Origin: a virus
IMG/VR virus record: IMGVR_UViG_3300021424_000019
Location: 1 to 64,000 of that record
DNA length: 64,000 nt
Reading direction: 5' to 3' (one strand)
In this document: positions 40,081-51,406 of the stretch, piece after piece
Layout: the number at the start of each line of letters is the position of its first letter
Position numbering within the stretch: the stretch's first letter is position 1
The notes under the pieces: generated by a model
The model's input: the letters and a program-made list of their open reading frames with translations, nothing else
Told to the model about the DNA's origin: nothing
Database searches by the model: none
Translations under genes and position numbers: made by a program

Positions 40081-41497
40081 GTGAAGATTTACCAAATATA
40101 TGTTCCTGATTTAAATACGTTTGTCAAGTATAAGGTGCTCGAGCCCGAACAAATAGAAAAATTTATTTCTGAGATAACAGTAAAAACAGAAAAAGATCGT
40201 AGAAGAAAAATTCTTCAATACGTAATTTATAACCTAAAAACAGAAGTCTCAAATGCACTAAGTTTGATGACTAGATCAAACGCAGAAAGATGCATAGAAG
40301 CGTTGTATACGCGGATGCGTAATGCTAAATCCCGGTCTTGATATAGATTACTGGATATCAATTGCCTACACAAATACTAACTTTGACATAGACGATGTAA
40401 TGGATAATAATTTTGATGAGTTAAAAAATATTATCTCAAAATATAAAGATAGACCTTCTTCTCATCCCACTCAAAAAATAAAAAAGATAAAGAAAATAGA
40501 AAAAGTAAAATTTGCTAATTTAGAAGAACATCTAAAATCTAACATCATAGGACAAGATGAGGCAATAGAAACTGTATCTGCTGCACTAGTTAGGTCTCAA
40601 GCAGACATGAACGATTCAAATAGGCCATTGGGAGTTTTTCTATTTTCTGGATCATCTGGAGTAGGAAAAACACATTTGGCAAAGACTCTTCATAATTATT
40701 TATTTGATCCTAATATCCCTATGGTTAGAATAGACTGCGGCGAATTTCAACATAAGCATGAAAACTCAAAATTGATAGGTTCTCCTCCTGGTTATGTTGG
40801 TCATGATGAAGGTGGGCAGTTAGTAAATCAGATTGAAAAAAATCCAAATTCAGTTGTTCTCATAGATGAGGTTGAAAAAGCCCATCCAGACATTTGGAAC
40901 ACATTCTTAACAATATTTGACGAGGGAGCCATCACCGATGCAAAAGGTAAGATAATAGATTTTAGGGGAACAATTATTATCCTGACAACAAACTTAGGTA
41001 ACGAAAAAACGGTAGATCATTTGATAGGCAAAGGTACTGGATTCAATAAAAACATTAACTATGTTCAATCGACATCTGCCATACCCCTTAAGTCATTAGT
41101 CGAAAGAAATACGCTTGACGCGGTAAGAAAATATTTTAGACCTGAATTCTTAAACAGAATTGACAAGATCGTAATCTTCAATCATCTTTCTAGACAAGAT
41201 TGCGAAAAGATAGCAGAATTAGAAATGCAGCTAGTTTCTTCAAAATTAAACAAAAAAGGATTCTTTGCCGAGTACAACACTAGGGTGATAGATGCTTTAA
41301 TAGAAAAAGGCATAGATTCAGTTAAGGGGGCTAGAGGATTGGCTCAAATAAGAAGGGACCAAATAGAAACTGGCATATCTAAGATAATTGTTCAAAGTAC
41401 CATTCCAAAAGGTACTATTTTTAATATAGATTATAATGATGATAATTTTATTTTTTCTTTAAAGAAACCAAGTAAAAAAACAAAAATAGTAGAATAG
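40081..41497 (+). CDS. AAA+ ClpB/ClpA D2-like unfoldase, decoded through a CGG +1 shift
   Basis: 471 residues once the base after CGG (40312-40314) is skipped; otherwise an 86-residue ORF and a 391-residue ORF appear. The joined frame runs EALYTR-CVMLNPGLDIDYW. HSP100 signatures follow: GQDEAIETVSAAL, Walker A GSSGVGKT, pore loop PGYVG, Walker B VVLIDEVEKAHPD, TTNLG and a C-terminal Arg region (KGARGLAQ). Only one AAA+ module is present. Could unfold virion proteins during assembly or act with a host protease. Opens the structural operon. Confidence 0.87.
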
Positions 41498-41507
41498 GAT
41501 TTCAACA

Positions 41508-42568
41508 ATGCCCTACATGTTTCCAGATGTTCCCGGTATGAATTATGATGGAGTAAGAGTAAGACCCGGAATCAATCAAAATGCGGGAAGAAGACACCAA
41601 GGTCGCACCCCCTATTCTAGTCTTACCGCCCCCAACACTGCTGCAAACTTAGATCCAGCAAGAGCACCCAGGTTGAGTGGTGCACGTGGTAATTCATTTA
41701 TTAATCGTGTTGCTCGACCTTCAAGAATGAGGGCTGGTAGAAATCTTGGAATTAACATGGAAGGCTTTGGGTCTACACGGAGCAGCAAGTTCATCGTTTC
41801 GGCGATATGGGAATGGGTGTACCGCAAAACGCACCAAGGGGCAGTCAAAATATCCCAATGCTTGAAAGGATGCAACCACAAACTGCCCGTTCCCGCTTTA
41901 TGGGTAGGGCAAGGGAATCGATGGGAAGAATAAAATCTAGCGTATCAAACAGAGCAAGTAGCAGAGCAAGTAGAGCCGCAGATTATCGTTTCGGCGATAT
42001 GGGAATGGGTGTACCCCAAAACGCACCAAGGGGCAGTCAAAATATTCCAATGCTTGAGAGTGGCTATTCACGAAGGGCAGCCCTTAGGCATCGATTATCA
42101 CCCCGCTCTTTGCCAATTGATATGGAAGGTTTTGGGTCTACATTGCACGGTGACCAAGCGAAAGCCTTTGATGCAAGAACGGGTAGAGGAACTCCAAGGG
42201 TAACTAGACGTGTTCCATCACTCGAAGATTTGCATGCTCGTGATGCTGCCGCCTTTGATAGAAGAACGGGTAGAGGAACTCCAAGGGTAAGTAGGCCTGT
42301 TCCAATAAGTGCTGCTCCGCCGACAGCTGCACCAACAAGACCAGTAGCTCCAGCATCTTCAGCAGGCGCCGGTCCGTTAGCCGATGTTTCAGGACAAGCT
42401 CCGAATCCGGGCCCAGGAAGGGCAAGTAGATTTTCAGGTTTGATGAAAAGTAGAAACTTTAAAAGAAATGCACTAATTGGAGCTGGAGTAGTTGCCGCTG
42501 CTAGCGTTGTCCAATCAAGAAGATCAGGCGGCACTTCGAGAGGAAGACAAAGTAACTATAGATATTAA
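41508..42568 (+). CDS. Arg/Gly-rich virion-type protein, two CGG +1 shifts
   Basis: 352 residues if one base is skipped after CGG at 41778-41780 and again after CGG at 41800-41802. The frame then gives FGSTR-AASSSFR-DMGMGVPQNAPRG. The segment DMGMGVPQNAPRGSQNIPML recurs later (DNA 41804-41865 and ~41998-42059), but in the second copy CGG is out of frame and no shift is needed. Composition: Arg/Ser/Pro-rich, with a C-terminal hydrophobic Ala/Val stretch (ALIGAGVVAAASVV). Likely an internal or ejected virion protein. Confidence 0.82.
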
Positions 42569-42594
42569 ATAAAAAAAGAAAGATGTGATATGTA

Positions 42595-42768
42595 ATGAAA
42601 CAAGAGCAAGAATTTGAATTAGACGAAAATATAATTAATGGTGGTTTGGGTGGAGTTAATATGGGCTTTGGAATACCATCCAATGCATTTTTGGGATTTG
42701 GCGTTAAGCCATATATGGAATACATAAATGCAAAAGTAGAATCATATTTAGGTGAAACCAATGAATAA
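42595..42768 (+). CDS. 57-residue protein
   Basis: MKQEQEFELDENIINGGLGG, then FLGFGVKPYMEYINAKV and an acidic end. Gly-rich middle. Its stop overlaps the start of the next gene (ATGAATAA). Function unknown. Confidence 0.65.
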   Translation: MKQEQEFELDENIINGGLGGVNMGFGIPSNAFLGFGVKPYMEYINAKVESYLGETNE

Positions 42769-43171
42769 CTGGAAAAACTATATTGATAAAAACGGTGATT
42801 TTCAACTAGCAAATTTTTTATATAAAAGTATAAATGAGTTAATGAAACATTCTTTAGATATGGGAACTTTACTGTCTAATGATCCTCAAAAGTTGAGAGC
42901 CTACAAAGAGCAAACAAAAAAACTATTTAAAAACAAATGGTTAAATACAGCAGAGGCTCTAGAGAATTTTGAAATAATAGAAAAATGCGACTGTTATTCA
43001 GAAGAACAAGAAATATATTGCGACATATGCAAGGGCGCAAGGTATAGGGTTTCATCTTATCTTTCTCCCGATGAAATGAGAGAAGTAAGTACTTTCGTGA
43101 ATGCCGCCCAGGATGTAGCAGTGCAAGAAAAACTTCAGAAAGGTCTTCTAAAACTTCTCGGAGAAATCTAA
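42761..43171 (+). CDS. helical protein with Cys cluster
   Basis: 136 residues from MNNWKNYI. CDCYSEEQEIYCDICKGARY near residue 78 looks like a DnaJ-type zinc knuckle. The rest is helical. Small structural-operon protein, perhaps an assembly chaperone. Confidence 0.7.
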   Translation: MNNWKNYIDKNGDFQLANFLYKSINELMKHSLDMGTLLSNDPQKLRAYKEQTKKLFKNKWLNTAEALENFEIIEKCDCYSEEQEIYCDICKGARYRVSSYLSPDEMREVSTFVNAAQDVAVQEKLQKGLLKLLGEI

Positions 43172-43353
43172 TGAACTGCCCAAGATGTGAATCGCAACTA
43201 TCTTTAATTTTGTCAAAAAAACAAAAAAGAAAAAGCGACAAAGCTGTTATAATATCTAAAGATTATTATTGTACTTATTGTAAATCGGCAGTGTCTGAAA
43301 TGTTTGTTAATGATGAAAAATTTCAATCTGAATGGATAGATTTTAATGGCTGA
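43171..43353 (+). CDS. 60-residue zinc ribbon
   Basis: CPRC and CTYC ~31 residues apart. Coupled to both neighbours by overlaps (TAATG at its start). Function unknown. Confidence 0.75.
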   Translation: MNCPRCESQLSLILSKKQKRKSDKAVIISKDYYCTYCKSAVSEMFVNDEKFQSEWIDFNG

Positions 43354-44080
43354 CATAGAAAAATTTGACGACAAAAAAAAATTCCTGAAAGAATTTGAAT
43401 CTCTAAGACCGGATTTATTTTTTCCCGAAAACTGGTCGGATGAAGATAAAACAAAAGCCGTTGAATTGGTAAGGCCGCAAAAAACACGAAGCAGCATGTT
43501 TTCTTCGATCCCGATGAATTGCGAAGCTCAAAAATGTATATTTGCAGATACCTGTCCCTTACTTAAGCAAAACCTGGCCCCAAAAGGAAATCCATGTCCA
43601 ATAGAAATGTCAATGGTTTCTCAATTCACAATGGAGTATATGGAGCAATTAGATGTACATCCAGACAATCTCATTGAGGTGTCAATGATAAGAGATCTTG
43701 TTGATCAAGAAGTTCAATACCTTAGAAAAACAAAGCTTTTGGCAAAAGAACATTTTGTACAAGAAAACGTAATTGGTATTGATGAAAACGGAATGCCGGT
43801 ACTTAAAAAAGAATTGCATCTTGCGGTTGAACTTGAAGACAAGCTGCATAAAAGAAGAAAAGACTTAAGAAATCAACTCTTGGCAACAAGAGAAGCAAAA
43901 GCCAAAGCTGGCCAGATGCAAATAGACAGCGCTCAAGCAATCTCCGACATATTGTACAAGGTTCAATCTATCCAAATAGAAAAAGAAAAACTTTTGAAAC
44001 AAAAATTGGGAACATACGAACTCGATGAGTACATAGAATCTCAAATTATTGATACGGACAAAACAGACAATGCCTCTTAG
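43346..44080 (+). CDS. four-Cys coiled-coil protein; possible small terminase role
   Basis: 244 residues. N-terminal CEAQKC, DTCPLL and NPCPIE form a four-Cys cluster that may hold metal, followed by long amphipathic helices (LAVELEDKLHKRRKDLRNQL). A DNA-recognition helix plus oligomeric coil would suit a packaging subunit, and TerL follows at 49.6 kb, but the assignment is a guess. Confidence 0.72.
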   Translation: MADIEKFDDKKKFLKEFESLRPDLFFPENWSDEDKTKAVELVRPQKTRSSMFSSIPMNCEAQKCIFADTCPLLKQNLAPKGNPCPIEMSMVSQFTMEYMEQLDVHPDNLIEVSMIRDLVDQEVQYLRKTKLLAKEHFVQENVIGIDENGMPVLKKELHLAVELEDKLHKRRKDLRNQLLATREAKAKAGQMQIDSAQAISDILYKVQSIQIEKEKLLKQKLGTYELDEYIESQIIDTDKTDNAS

Positions 44081-47000
44081 TGACATATACAGTTCGGTAA
44101 ATTTAGGTGGATTACACCACAAGCGGCCTCGCCCCGTCAGGGTTAGACGTTGCGAAATTACAGGAAATTTACGGAACTCCTGAAGCATTCCTGCAAAGAT
44201 ATTCTGAATTTCACGAAAAATACATAAAACTGTTAGAGACTGGAAAAGTTAATTCAGCTAAAGTAGGAAGAGTTAATTTAGATACACTGATTGCCGGTGG
44301 AAAGATAGACTTATCTATTCTCGACGAAGCAAGTATGGCAATGATGAAAAGCGAATATACAAATGAAGTTTTAAAGCTCCCAAGGTTATTTGCAGAAATT
44401 GGACTTCCAGGTCAACAACTTCCAAGCACAAACCTTTATAGGAAAGCAGCTAAATACAACGTTGATACAACAAATGTTAATCACGGAATAATTACGCTTT
44501 TAAATAGAACAATATTTAATATAAATCCAAGAATATCAGATATGGACGCGTTTAATGTGGGTATATCTAATTTAATGGGAGTTAATACCCTGGAGCAAAC
44601 AACGAATTATAAAGAACTTTCAGATTCTTTAGTTGGTAAAAAAATTTATACTTTTGACGTGGAAACAACTGGGGTATTCGAGGGTTCCGAAGTAAGATCA
44701 TTTGCAATAAGCGAAAACATAAATGGAAACATACGTCTTTTGGATGATTTCAATTTTACGTACAATAGTAGACAGTTGGGCGGAATAACAGTTGCCGGAA
44801 GCAAATCTTTAACAGAGTTCTTTTCTGAACAAGCAAGAAGTAGTAGAGCAAGAATTATTAGTGATTCAAGAGGCGGAAAAGATTTTTTAGATAATTACGC
44901 AAGATTCATGGAAAAATTGATGGAAGCCGATCATGTTTCTGGCCATAACGTATTATTTGATATTCAGGCAATGACGAACACCGCAAAACAACAAGCAGGT
45001 TTTAGTGAACATAAAGCAGCTATGGAAGCTACAGATAAATTTCATAAAAGAATGGCAGACCGTGAAGCGAATTTTATCATCGATACCTTAGAGGTATCAA
45101 GAGTGCATATGAATAGGCTAGTGCAACAAAAGATAGATGAGCTAGGCGAAACTTTTTTGGATGCGTCGGGGAAGTTCGATGACGCAGCTCACCTAAAAAG
45201 ATTTAACGAATTGTTATACTCTCCTGAATTTTTAGCACGAGCTAAAATGGGACAATCAGCCGCAACGGCCTCAGTAGAAGCCATAGCAATGAGGACAAAT
45301 CTTCTTGAGTTAATTGAAAAAGAAGCACAACAAGCAGGCGAAACAGGAGAGAAAGCCAGACAATTGTTTCATAAAATTTATGGCGGAACACACATGGCGG
45401 ACACGGATGCAATGCTTCAAAGTTATGTGCAGAAATATATTAACATAGGATTGCAAGAACAGAAAGATCCATTTGCTCTAAGGATCGTAGATCAAAAAGA
45501 GAGATCAGGATACAGTAGTTTGGTTAGGGGGGCGCAGGCAAAGGTATTTCAATCAGCAGCACTAACTCCAACCACAAACATAGCAGACGTATCTCATCTT
45601 TCTATGGCCGTAAGAAACATAGTCAAGGATAAATTTATAGATGAAGTACAGATAACATCCACTTTGGATGAGATAACCGGGAAAGGATTATTTACGCCAC
45701 CGCGGTGATCTTGCCGAAGACCTAAAAGAATCAAAGGGAATAATTAGTTTTGACAAAAAAAGAGGACAATCCGTATTTAGGGTTGGAGAAAACATCTTTG
45801 AATTAGATACAGATCTAACAAGAACACACTTAAGAGAAATTATAGATCAAAGTATTGATGAAAGTTTTGTGGAAACAATCGATCTTCCCCGACCAGCTGG
45901 AGTGACTGTCGGGGAATCGGTATCAATAAATACCAGGGCTGGGAAAATACTTGATTTAGGAATAAACTACAGAGAGGCGAGTCAACTTGACGAAGTTGAA
46001 AACATAGTAAGAAATTTAAGTAGTTTGAGCTCCCAGGTTGGCGAAACTGTTGCATTAGACGAAAAAAGACTTATTGCGTCAATGGGTAAAACTTACGATT
46101 TATTAGGAGGTCAAACTCCGTTTTTCAAAGCGGTTAAGGGAGAAGCTCAATTTAATCCGGGCTTAAATAATGCGACTGCAAGAACGGCGTTGGAGTTAGC
46201 AGAGGCAGCAATAGACATAGGATCACCCCATGTAAAAATGAGTAATCAGGGTAGAATGTTTAGTACCATAGTTGCTCAATCAACTTCTGATGAGCTTAGA
46301 TCCGCTAGAGAAAGAGCAATAGCCGCTTCTTCCGATATAAGTATTTCGGAATCAGCTAGAAAAGCCGCTTCGCAAGACGTTCACTATTTTAGATACGCAA
46401 AAAACAAAGACCTAATGTCTGAATACGGAGTTTCTCATTTTAAAACTGGATCAAAAATTGACGTCTTTCGAGCCGGAGTGACTCCATCGGAACAAATAGC
46501 TGAAAGAATTTTTGTACCCATGCAGATAGTGAAGGAAGCTTTGGGCGAAGATGTCCTGAGTAAGGGTGATTTTAGTTTAAGCGTTGCAAGAGTTTCCAAA
46601 AAAGACCAATTAAATGTATTTTTTCATTTAGCTGAACAAGAAGGTAAATCCAGTTCTGAAGTGGTAGCAAAAAATTTATACGATTACATAATGAATGACA
46701 GATCCGAACTATTGAGGGGAAATAAAGCAACTCAAACAGCATTGACAGAAGAATTAGCTACGGCTCGTCAATCCCTTCAAGCAATTATTAACATGGGAGA
46801 AAGGGGAGCATCGGAAGAAACTATAATAAAGACAATAGCTCAAAAAATAGATGATGGCGGAATCGGAGTTGCGTACGCCGGCGAAAAAGAAACGGAAAGA
46901 TTTGTAAGATCAGCTAGAGCAGCTGGAATTGAAATTGACAACGACGTTCACATTAGATCATTAAGGGCACATTACGCAAAAACTAGTGCCGATGAATCTA

Positions 47001-47536
47001 CGCTCGTATTGACCGGATTTGAAAGTAAAAATGTAACGAAAGGTAGTGGAGCAGCTGCAGATGATATGGCCGAAGCAGCAAAAAGAATAAGAGGCGAAGC
47101 AGATGGAACAAAAGGCGTTATGGGAGCGATTAGCGACGCAATATCTGGTATGTCAAAATCAACTCAAAGAATCTTAAGAATGAGACAAAAAAGAAGAATG
47201 ATTGGAATGCAAGCCAATGAGTTTATAGAGAGTCTTATTCAAAATAAAGGTGGATTAAAAGGTATTGGCATAGGTATGACTGCGGCAGCAGCTGGTTACT
47301 ATATGTATAAAAGAACTCGTGAAAATGACGTTTATAATGAAACAATGGACGAACAACCTATACAGCAGTACGCTGGGAGAATGTCTATGGATGAAACAAG
47401 GGGAGTTCAGCCAATGAATGCAAGAAGAAGAGACCCTCTGGTCACCGCTGGAGTGGTAGGAAACTTAGACAGAAATAGAATAAACCATCATCGAATGGGA
47501 AATGATAAATACAACCATCTATATTCGGGAGTGTAA
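44070..47536 (+). CDS. giant protein with DnaQ-like exonuclease domain, two CGG +1 shifts
   Basis: 1154 residues if a base is skipped after CGG at 44124-44126 and at 45703-45705. The second join is very strong: frame 0 reads CCG CGG TGA (stop), and the +1 frame is open without any start for 54 codons before the next possible one. Residues ~190-460 carry DEDDh exonuclease motifs: FDVETTG, SGHNVLFDIQAM, IDTLEV and THMADTDAM. The C-terminus has a Gly/Ala span (GIGIGMTAAAAGYYMY) and an Arg-rich end. Likely an ejected internal protein that processes DNA on entry. The first join (near the N-terminus) is less certain; GTG 44107 is an alternative start. Confidence 0.83.
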
Positions 47537-47541
47537 TTTAA

Positions 47542-48160
47542 ATGGCTTTAGGTCTTGGTAGAGCAGCGATGATTGGGGCTCTAGGTGTAGCTGGTGCCAT
47601 GGGGGCGGCCAGTAGGATTGGACCTTCTGTTAGGGAAGGCGCGATGGAAGCCGCACTTGGGGATCCAAATGCAGATGCAGCATTTTTAGGTAAAAACGTT
47701 TCTGCAAGATTTTTAATAGGCTCAGCAATGGGTGGTCCTCTTGGGGGGGCAATGCAGTATTCGGCTCCACAAGATAAATTTATGGTTGATCCCGCTAGGG
47801 GCGTGGGTTTTGCTGCCGGATTAGCCGGAGTCGGTGCTGCAGTTGGTGGCGGACTTGGATATCGGAGCAACTAGTCTTGTGGCAAGAACTCCCAGAAAAA
47901 CAATTGGAAATGCGGTAGCAGCAATAGGAAGAGAAGGTAAAGCATTTTCTATAGGTGGAGCAAAAACAAGAGCCGCAGGAGCAATACTTGGTGCCGTAAC
48001 AGGTGCAGCTGCTTTTCCTGCTATGTACACAAAAGGTCACCTTGAAAGAAATAGACAATTTTATGATCAAAGCCCGTACAATAACGTGTCTTTGAGAAAC
48101 GCAGAAGCACTAAACGCATCAGGAGATATTGTTCTCGGAATGCACAATTCGAGAGGATAA
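47542..48160 (+). CDS. Gly/Ala-rich membrane-type virion protein, CGG +1 shift
   Basis: 205 residues once the base after CGG (47863-47865) is skipped (LGYR-ATSLVARTPRK). Frame 0 stops three codons later. Hydrophobic glycine-zipper segments (IGALGVAGAMGAASRIG, GFAAGLAGVGAAVGGGLG, AAGAILGAVTGAAAFPA) would insert into membranes; probably part of an entry channel. Confidence 0.8.
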
Positions 48161-48162
48161 AA

Positions 48163-49554
48163 ATGCCTTTATCTTACGATGACTACGATCAGTCAATGGG
48201 GACATTGAATACTGAGACTCCTTTAGCCCAAAGAATGATAGAGCACATTCCTGGTATAACGGCATCTATTGGATTTAGTTCGTTTAGGGGTTCAAATACT
48301 CTCATACGCGGTGGATTCATGGACGACACCACGCGCTTTGCAAACTCAAGGTCAAAGTTTGGAATTTTTCAAAAAGGAGCAATGTCACCAACTGCAGCCA
48401 CTGAAAAATCTTTTCTTTTTGGAAAACGCAGAAATATAGCAGGTAAAGATCCGTTTGTAAAACCATCGAGATTAAACAATATAACTATGAGGCCAAGGGC
48501 AATGACAAGGATGCACTCTTTGTCGGTATTTACCGCTGGATCACAGGGTTCTGGAATTTACACTTTTGCTCAAGGACACAGACTCTTAAATAAATTGGAG
48601 CAATCTGGAAAATTAAAGATGGGTGGTTTAAGAAGTACACTTGGAGTCGAAGCTGGAACCCCTTTGTTTGGTGCAGGTATGTTATCGGCTATTGCAGCTG
48701 GATCAAAATTAGACAAACTGACTAGAAAGGGAAAATTAACCGGAGCTAGATTAGATAAATTAGGGCTAAATGTAAAAAGATTAGCTTTGGCTAATAATCA
48801 AACACTTTTATCTTCTGCATTAGGTTCAACAGGGGGATTAAGCGCTTCAGGCCTTTCTGGAATTCAATCATTTTTTGGTGGAACAGCCGTTGCTGCTCCA
48901 ACCTCTGTATATGACGATGCAATGAAGGCCTTAAGGGCTGGTGGTCCACAAGCTAGAGGAGTTGGTGGAAACTTAATGGCTTCAGCTATAGGCGGAGCTG
49001 GAACTCAATATCTTGCTGGTTATTTTAGGGGTGCAAAAGGAATGTTTGGACAAGCTGGACTTGTAGGATCATCTCAAGCAGGCGCTCGTAAAGCTCTTTT
49101 AGATCTTAAATCTGCAATAAATAAAACAGGAGTTTTAGGAAAAAATGTTGGAATTGGCACTGCAAAACAAATAGCTGCGGGTAGCGTTTATAAACAATTT
49201 GGCGTTAGCGGTTTAGCCAAATTAGGAACAACAAAAGCTGGAGCAAAATTCCTTGGAGCTAGAGCAGCAGCATTTGCAATACCAGGTTTGCAGTTTGTTG
49301 CGGCCGCTTCTCTAATTTATGATTTAGGTAAACTTGGTGGAGAAATAGTTAAGAGCGGAATCAATCTAGCAAGAGACGCCAACAGATCTCTACAAGGATC
49401 GATGGGTAAACCACTTTTTGGAATGGGGTATAGAGACAGCGAAGCCGCTGCAACCTCAAGGTCAAGAGGAGTGATGGCAATACAAAACTCTAGATTAAAC
49501 GCAAGAAATGTTTTGGGATCAGAGGCCTCTATGATGGCAGCACATTTTGGTTAA
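48163..49554 (+). CDS. putative internal/ejection protein
   Basis: 463 residues, Gly/Ala/Arg-rich with several moderately hydrophobic helices (FLGARAAAFAIPGLQFVAAA, GAGMLSAIAAGSKL). Follows two similar proteins and precedes TerL. No enzyme motif. No in-frame CGG. Confidence 0.75.
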   Translation: MPLSYDDYDQSMGTLNTETPLAQRMIEHIPGITASIGFSSFRGSNTLIRGGFMDDTTRFANSRSKFGIFQKGAMSPTAATEKSFLFGKRRNIAGKDPFVKPSRLNNITMRPRAMTRMHSLSVFTAGSQGSGIYTFAQGHRLLNKLEQSGKLKMGGLRSTLGVEAGTPLFGAGMLSAIAAGSKLDKLTRKGKLTGARLDKLGLNVKRLALANNQTLLSSALGSTGGLSASGLSGIQSFFGGTAVAAPTSVYDDAMKALRAGGPQARGVGGNLMASAIGGAGTQYLAGYFRGAKGMFGQAGLVGSSQAGARKALLDLKSAINKTGVLGKNVGIGTAKQIAAGSVYKQFGVSGLAKLGTTKAGAKFLGARAAAFAIPGLQFVAAASLIYDLGKLGGEIVKSGINLARDANRSLQGSMGKPLFGMGYRDSEAAATSRSRGVMAIQNSRLNARNVLGSEASMMAAHFG

Positions 49555-49557
49555 GTC

Positions 49558-51399
49558 ATGAGTAAAACCAAAAATTTTAGAGAAGCTTTACAAAAACTGT
49601 CTAGAGAAGATTTGCTCGAAATAATAAAATCACAAGACATTGAATTGATAAAACAGATCAATCGTATTGAATGGGTTTTTAAAAATAAATTAAGTCATAT
49701 AACTTGGTCTGATGGAACTCCTGTGTTAGAAAGAAATTTGACCAGCAAGGAACTCTCATACCTCATAGATGAGCCTTTTGAATTGGATAAAGATCTTTTG
49801 GATTTGGGAATTGGACCGGATCAACAAAGACAGATTCACATAGCAAAAGATCCTGTAATTTGGGCAAGGCATTTTCTACAAGTTCAACCAAGAGCCTATC
49901 AGATCTTAATGTTAAGAGACCCTTCGTTAAGAAAGGTGCTTAGAGCTGGTCGTCGTTTAGGTAAAACTTTTACACTCGCAGTAAACCTACTTCATTACAG
50001 TTACACCCACAAAGATGGTCGCTGTTTGGTTGTTGCGCCGATGAAAACGCAAGTAGAACTTATCTATCAAGAAATTCTTAGGCTATCATCTAAAAATGAT
50101 ATAGTGCACAATTCCATAATTCGTAAAGTCACCAGTCCGCAATTTACCATGGAATTTTCAAATGGATCCACAATTAGATTTTTTACTTCAGGAATGAGAT
50201 CTGGTGGAAAATCAGACGTTGCCCGTGGTCAAGAAGCTCACCTAATTATTTTAGACGAAATGGACTACATGCACTCCGGAGATCTTGATGCACTTTACGC
50301 AATGTTACAAAAAACCTCAGAAGATCAACCAGATAAAGTTTTGATAGGAGCCTCTACTCCAACTGGTAGAAGAGAAAAATTTTGGGAATGGTGTAACAGT
50401 AACAGGTTTAAGGAATTTTGGTTTCCAAGCTACGTAAATCCATTCTTTGCTAAAGAACAAGAAGATGAATTTAGAGAACAGTATTCGGACTTTGGATATA
50501 GGCATGAAATAGAAGCCGACTGGGGCGAGGACTCTGAGGGTGTTTATCCAAGAAAATTTGTAGATCTTTCTTTTATATCTCCTTCGTGGAAATACGAACC
50601 CTCCGTAAATTCTGCAAGATCTTTTTACACCATAGGAGTAGACTGGGATAAATATGGAGCAGGTACAAATATAGTGGTTTTAGAAATATGTGGTCACGAC
50701 TATGAAGAAGAAAGATTTAAAAATAAAGTAAGACTTTGCTATAGAGAAGAAATAGATAAATCGGAATATACATTGACAAAAGCAGTGGATAGAATTGTTG
50801 AATTAAATAAAATATTTAACCCCAAACATATTTATGTTGACAGGGGTTTCGGCGAAGTTCAAGTAGAGCTTCTTCATAAAAAAGGAATAGAAGATGAAAG
50901 ATCTGGATTAAAGAATAAAGTCAAAGGCATTTCATTTGCAGAAACAATAGAGGTAAAAGATCCTTACACACAACTTCCCGTAAAAAAAGAAATGAAACCT
51001 TTTATGGTTGATAATTTAAGACAATATTTAGAAAAAGAAATGATTGTTTTTCCAGATTCAGACGAAGAGCTTTATCTACAATTAATATCTTATATAGTCG
51101 TTAGAATGACTCAGACTGGTAGACCAGTTTTTGAAGCCGGTGGGTCTGCAATGGACCACGCACACGATGCGTTGATGCTAGCCTTGTTATCTGTAACTCA
51201 AAATTATGGAGATTTGATGAAATCAAATTACGCATCGAAGACGCAAAGTTTCTCAAATGCATTCTTCATGCCAAAACAAAATAATGAAGACGAAAAAGTA
51301 GAATCAAAATATACAACTACGGGAAGAGCAGATATATACAAGGCCGCAAAATTCTCTAGAAAAAAAAGACCGAATTCAATAAAAAGAAAAATATTTTAG
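49558..51399 (+). CDS. terL: terminase large subunit
   Basis: 613 residues. ATPase: adenine-side PRAYQILMLRD, Walker A-like AGRRLGKTF, Walker B LIILDEMD, coupling motif GASTPTGR. Nuclease: VDWDKYGAGT with the first acidic residue, HIYVDRGFGE and DHAHDALMLAL. Packages DNA into proheads through the portal. No in-frame CGG. Confidence 0.96.
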   Translation: MSKTKNFREALQKLSREDLLEIIKSQDIELIKQINRIEWVFKNKLSHITWSDGTPVLERNLTSKELSYLIDEPFELDKDLLDLGIGPDQQRQIHIAKDPVIWARHFLQVQPRAYQILMLRDPSLRKVLRAGRRLGKTFTLAVNLLHYSYTHKDGRCLVVAPMKTQVELIYQEILRLSSKNDIVHNSIIRKVTSPQFTMEFSNGSTIRFFTSGMRSGGKSDVARGQEAHLIILDEMDYMHSGDLDALYAMLQKTSEDQPDKVLIGASTPTGRREKFWEWCNSNRFKEFWFPSYVNPFFAKEQEDEFREQYSDFGYRHEIEADWGEDSEGVYPRKFVDLSFISPSWKYEPSVNSARSFYTIGVDWDKYGAGTNIVVLEICGHDYEEERFKNKVRLCYREEIDKSEYTLTKAVDRIVELNKIFNPKHIYVDRGFGEVQVELLHKKGIEDERSGLKNKVKGISFAETIEVKDPYTQLPVKKEMKPFMVDNLRQYLEKEMIVFPDSDEELYLQLISYIVVRMTQTGRPVFEAGGSAMDHAHDALMLALLSVTQNYGDLMKSNYASKTQSFSNAFFMPKQNNEDEKVESKYTTTGRADIYKAAKFSRKKRPNSIKRKIF

Positions 51400-51406
51400 G
51401 TAAACC

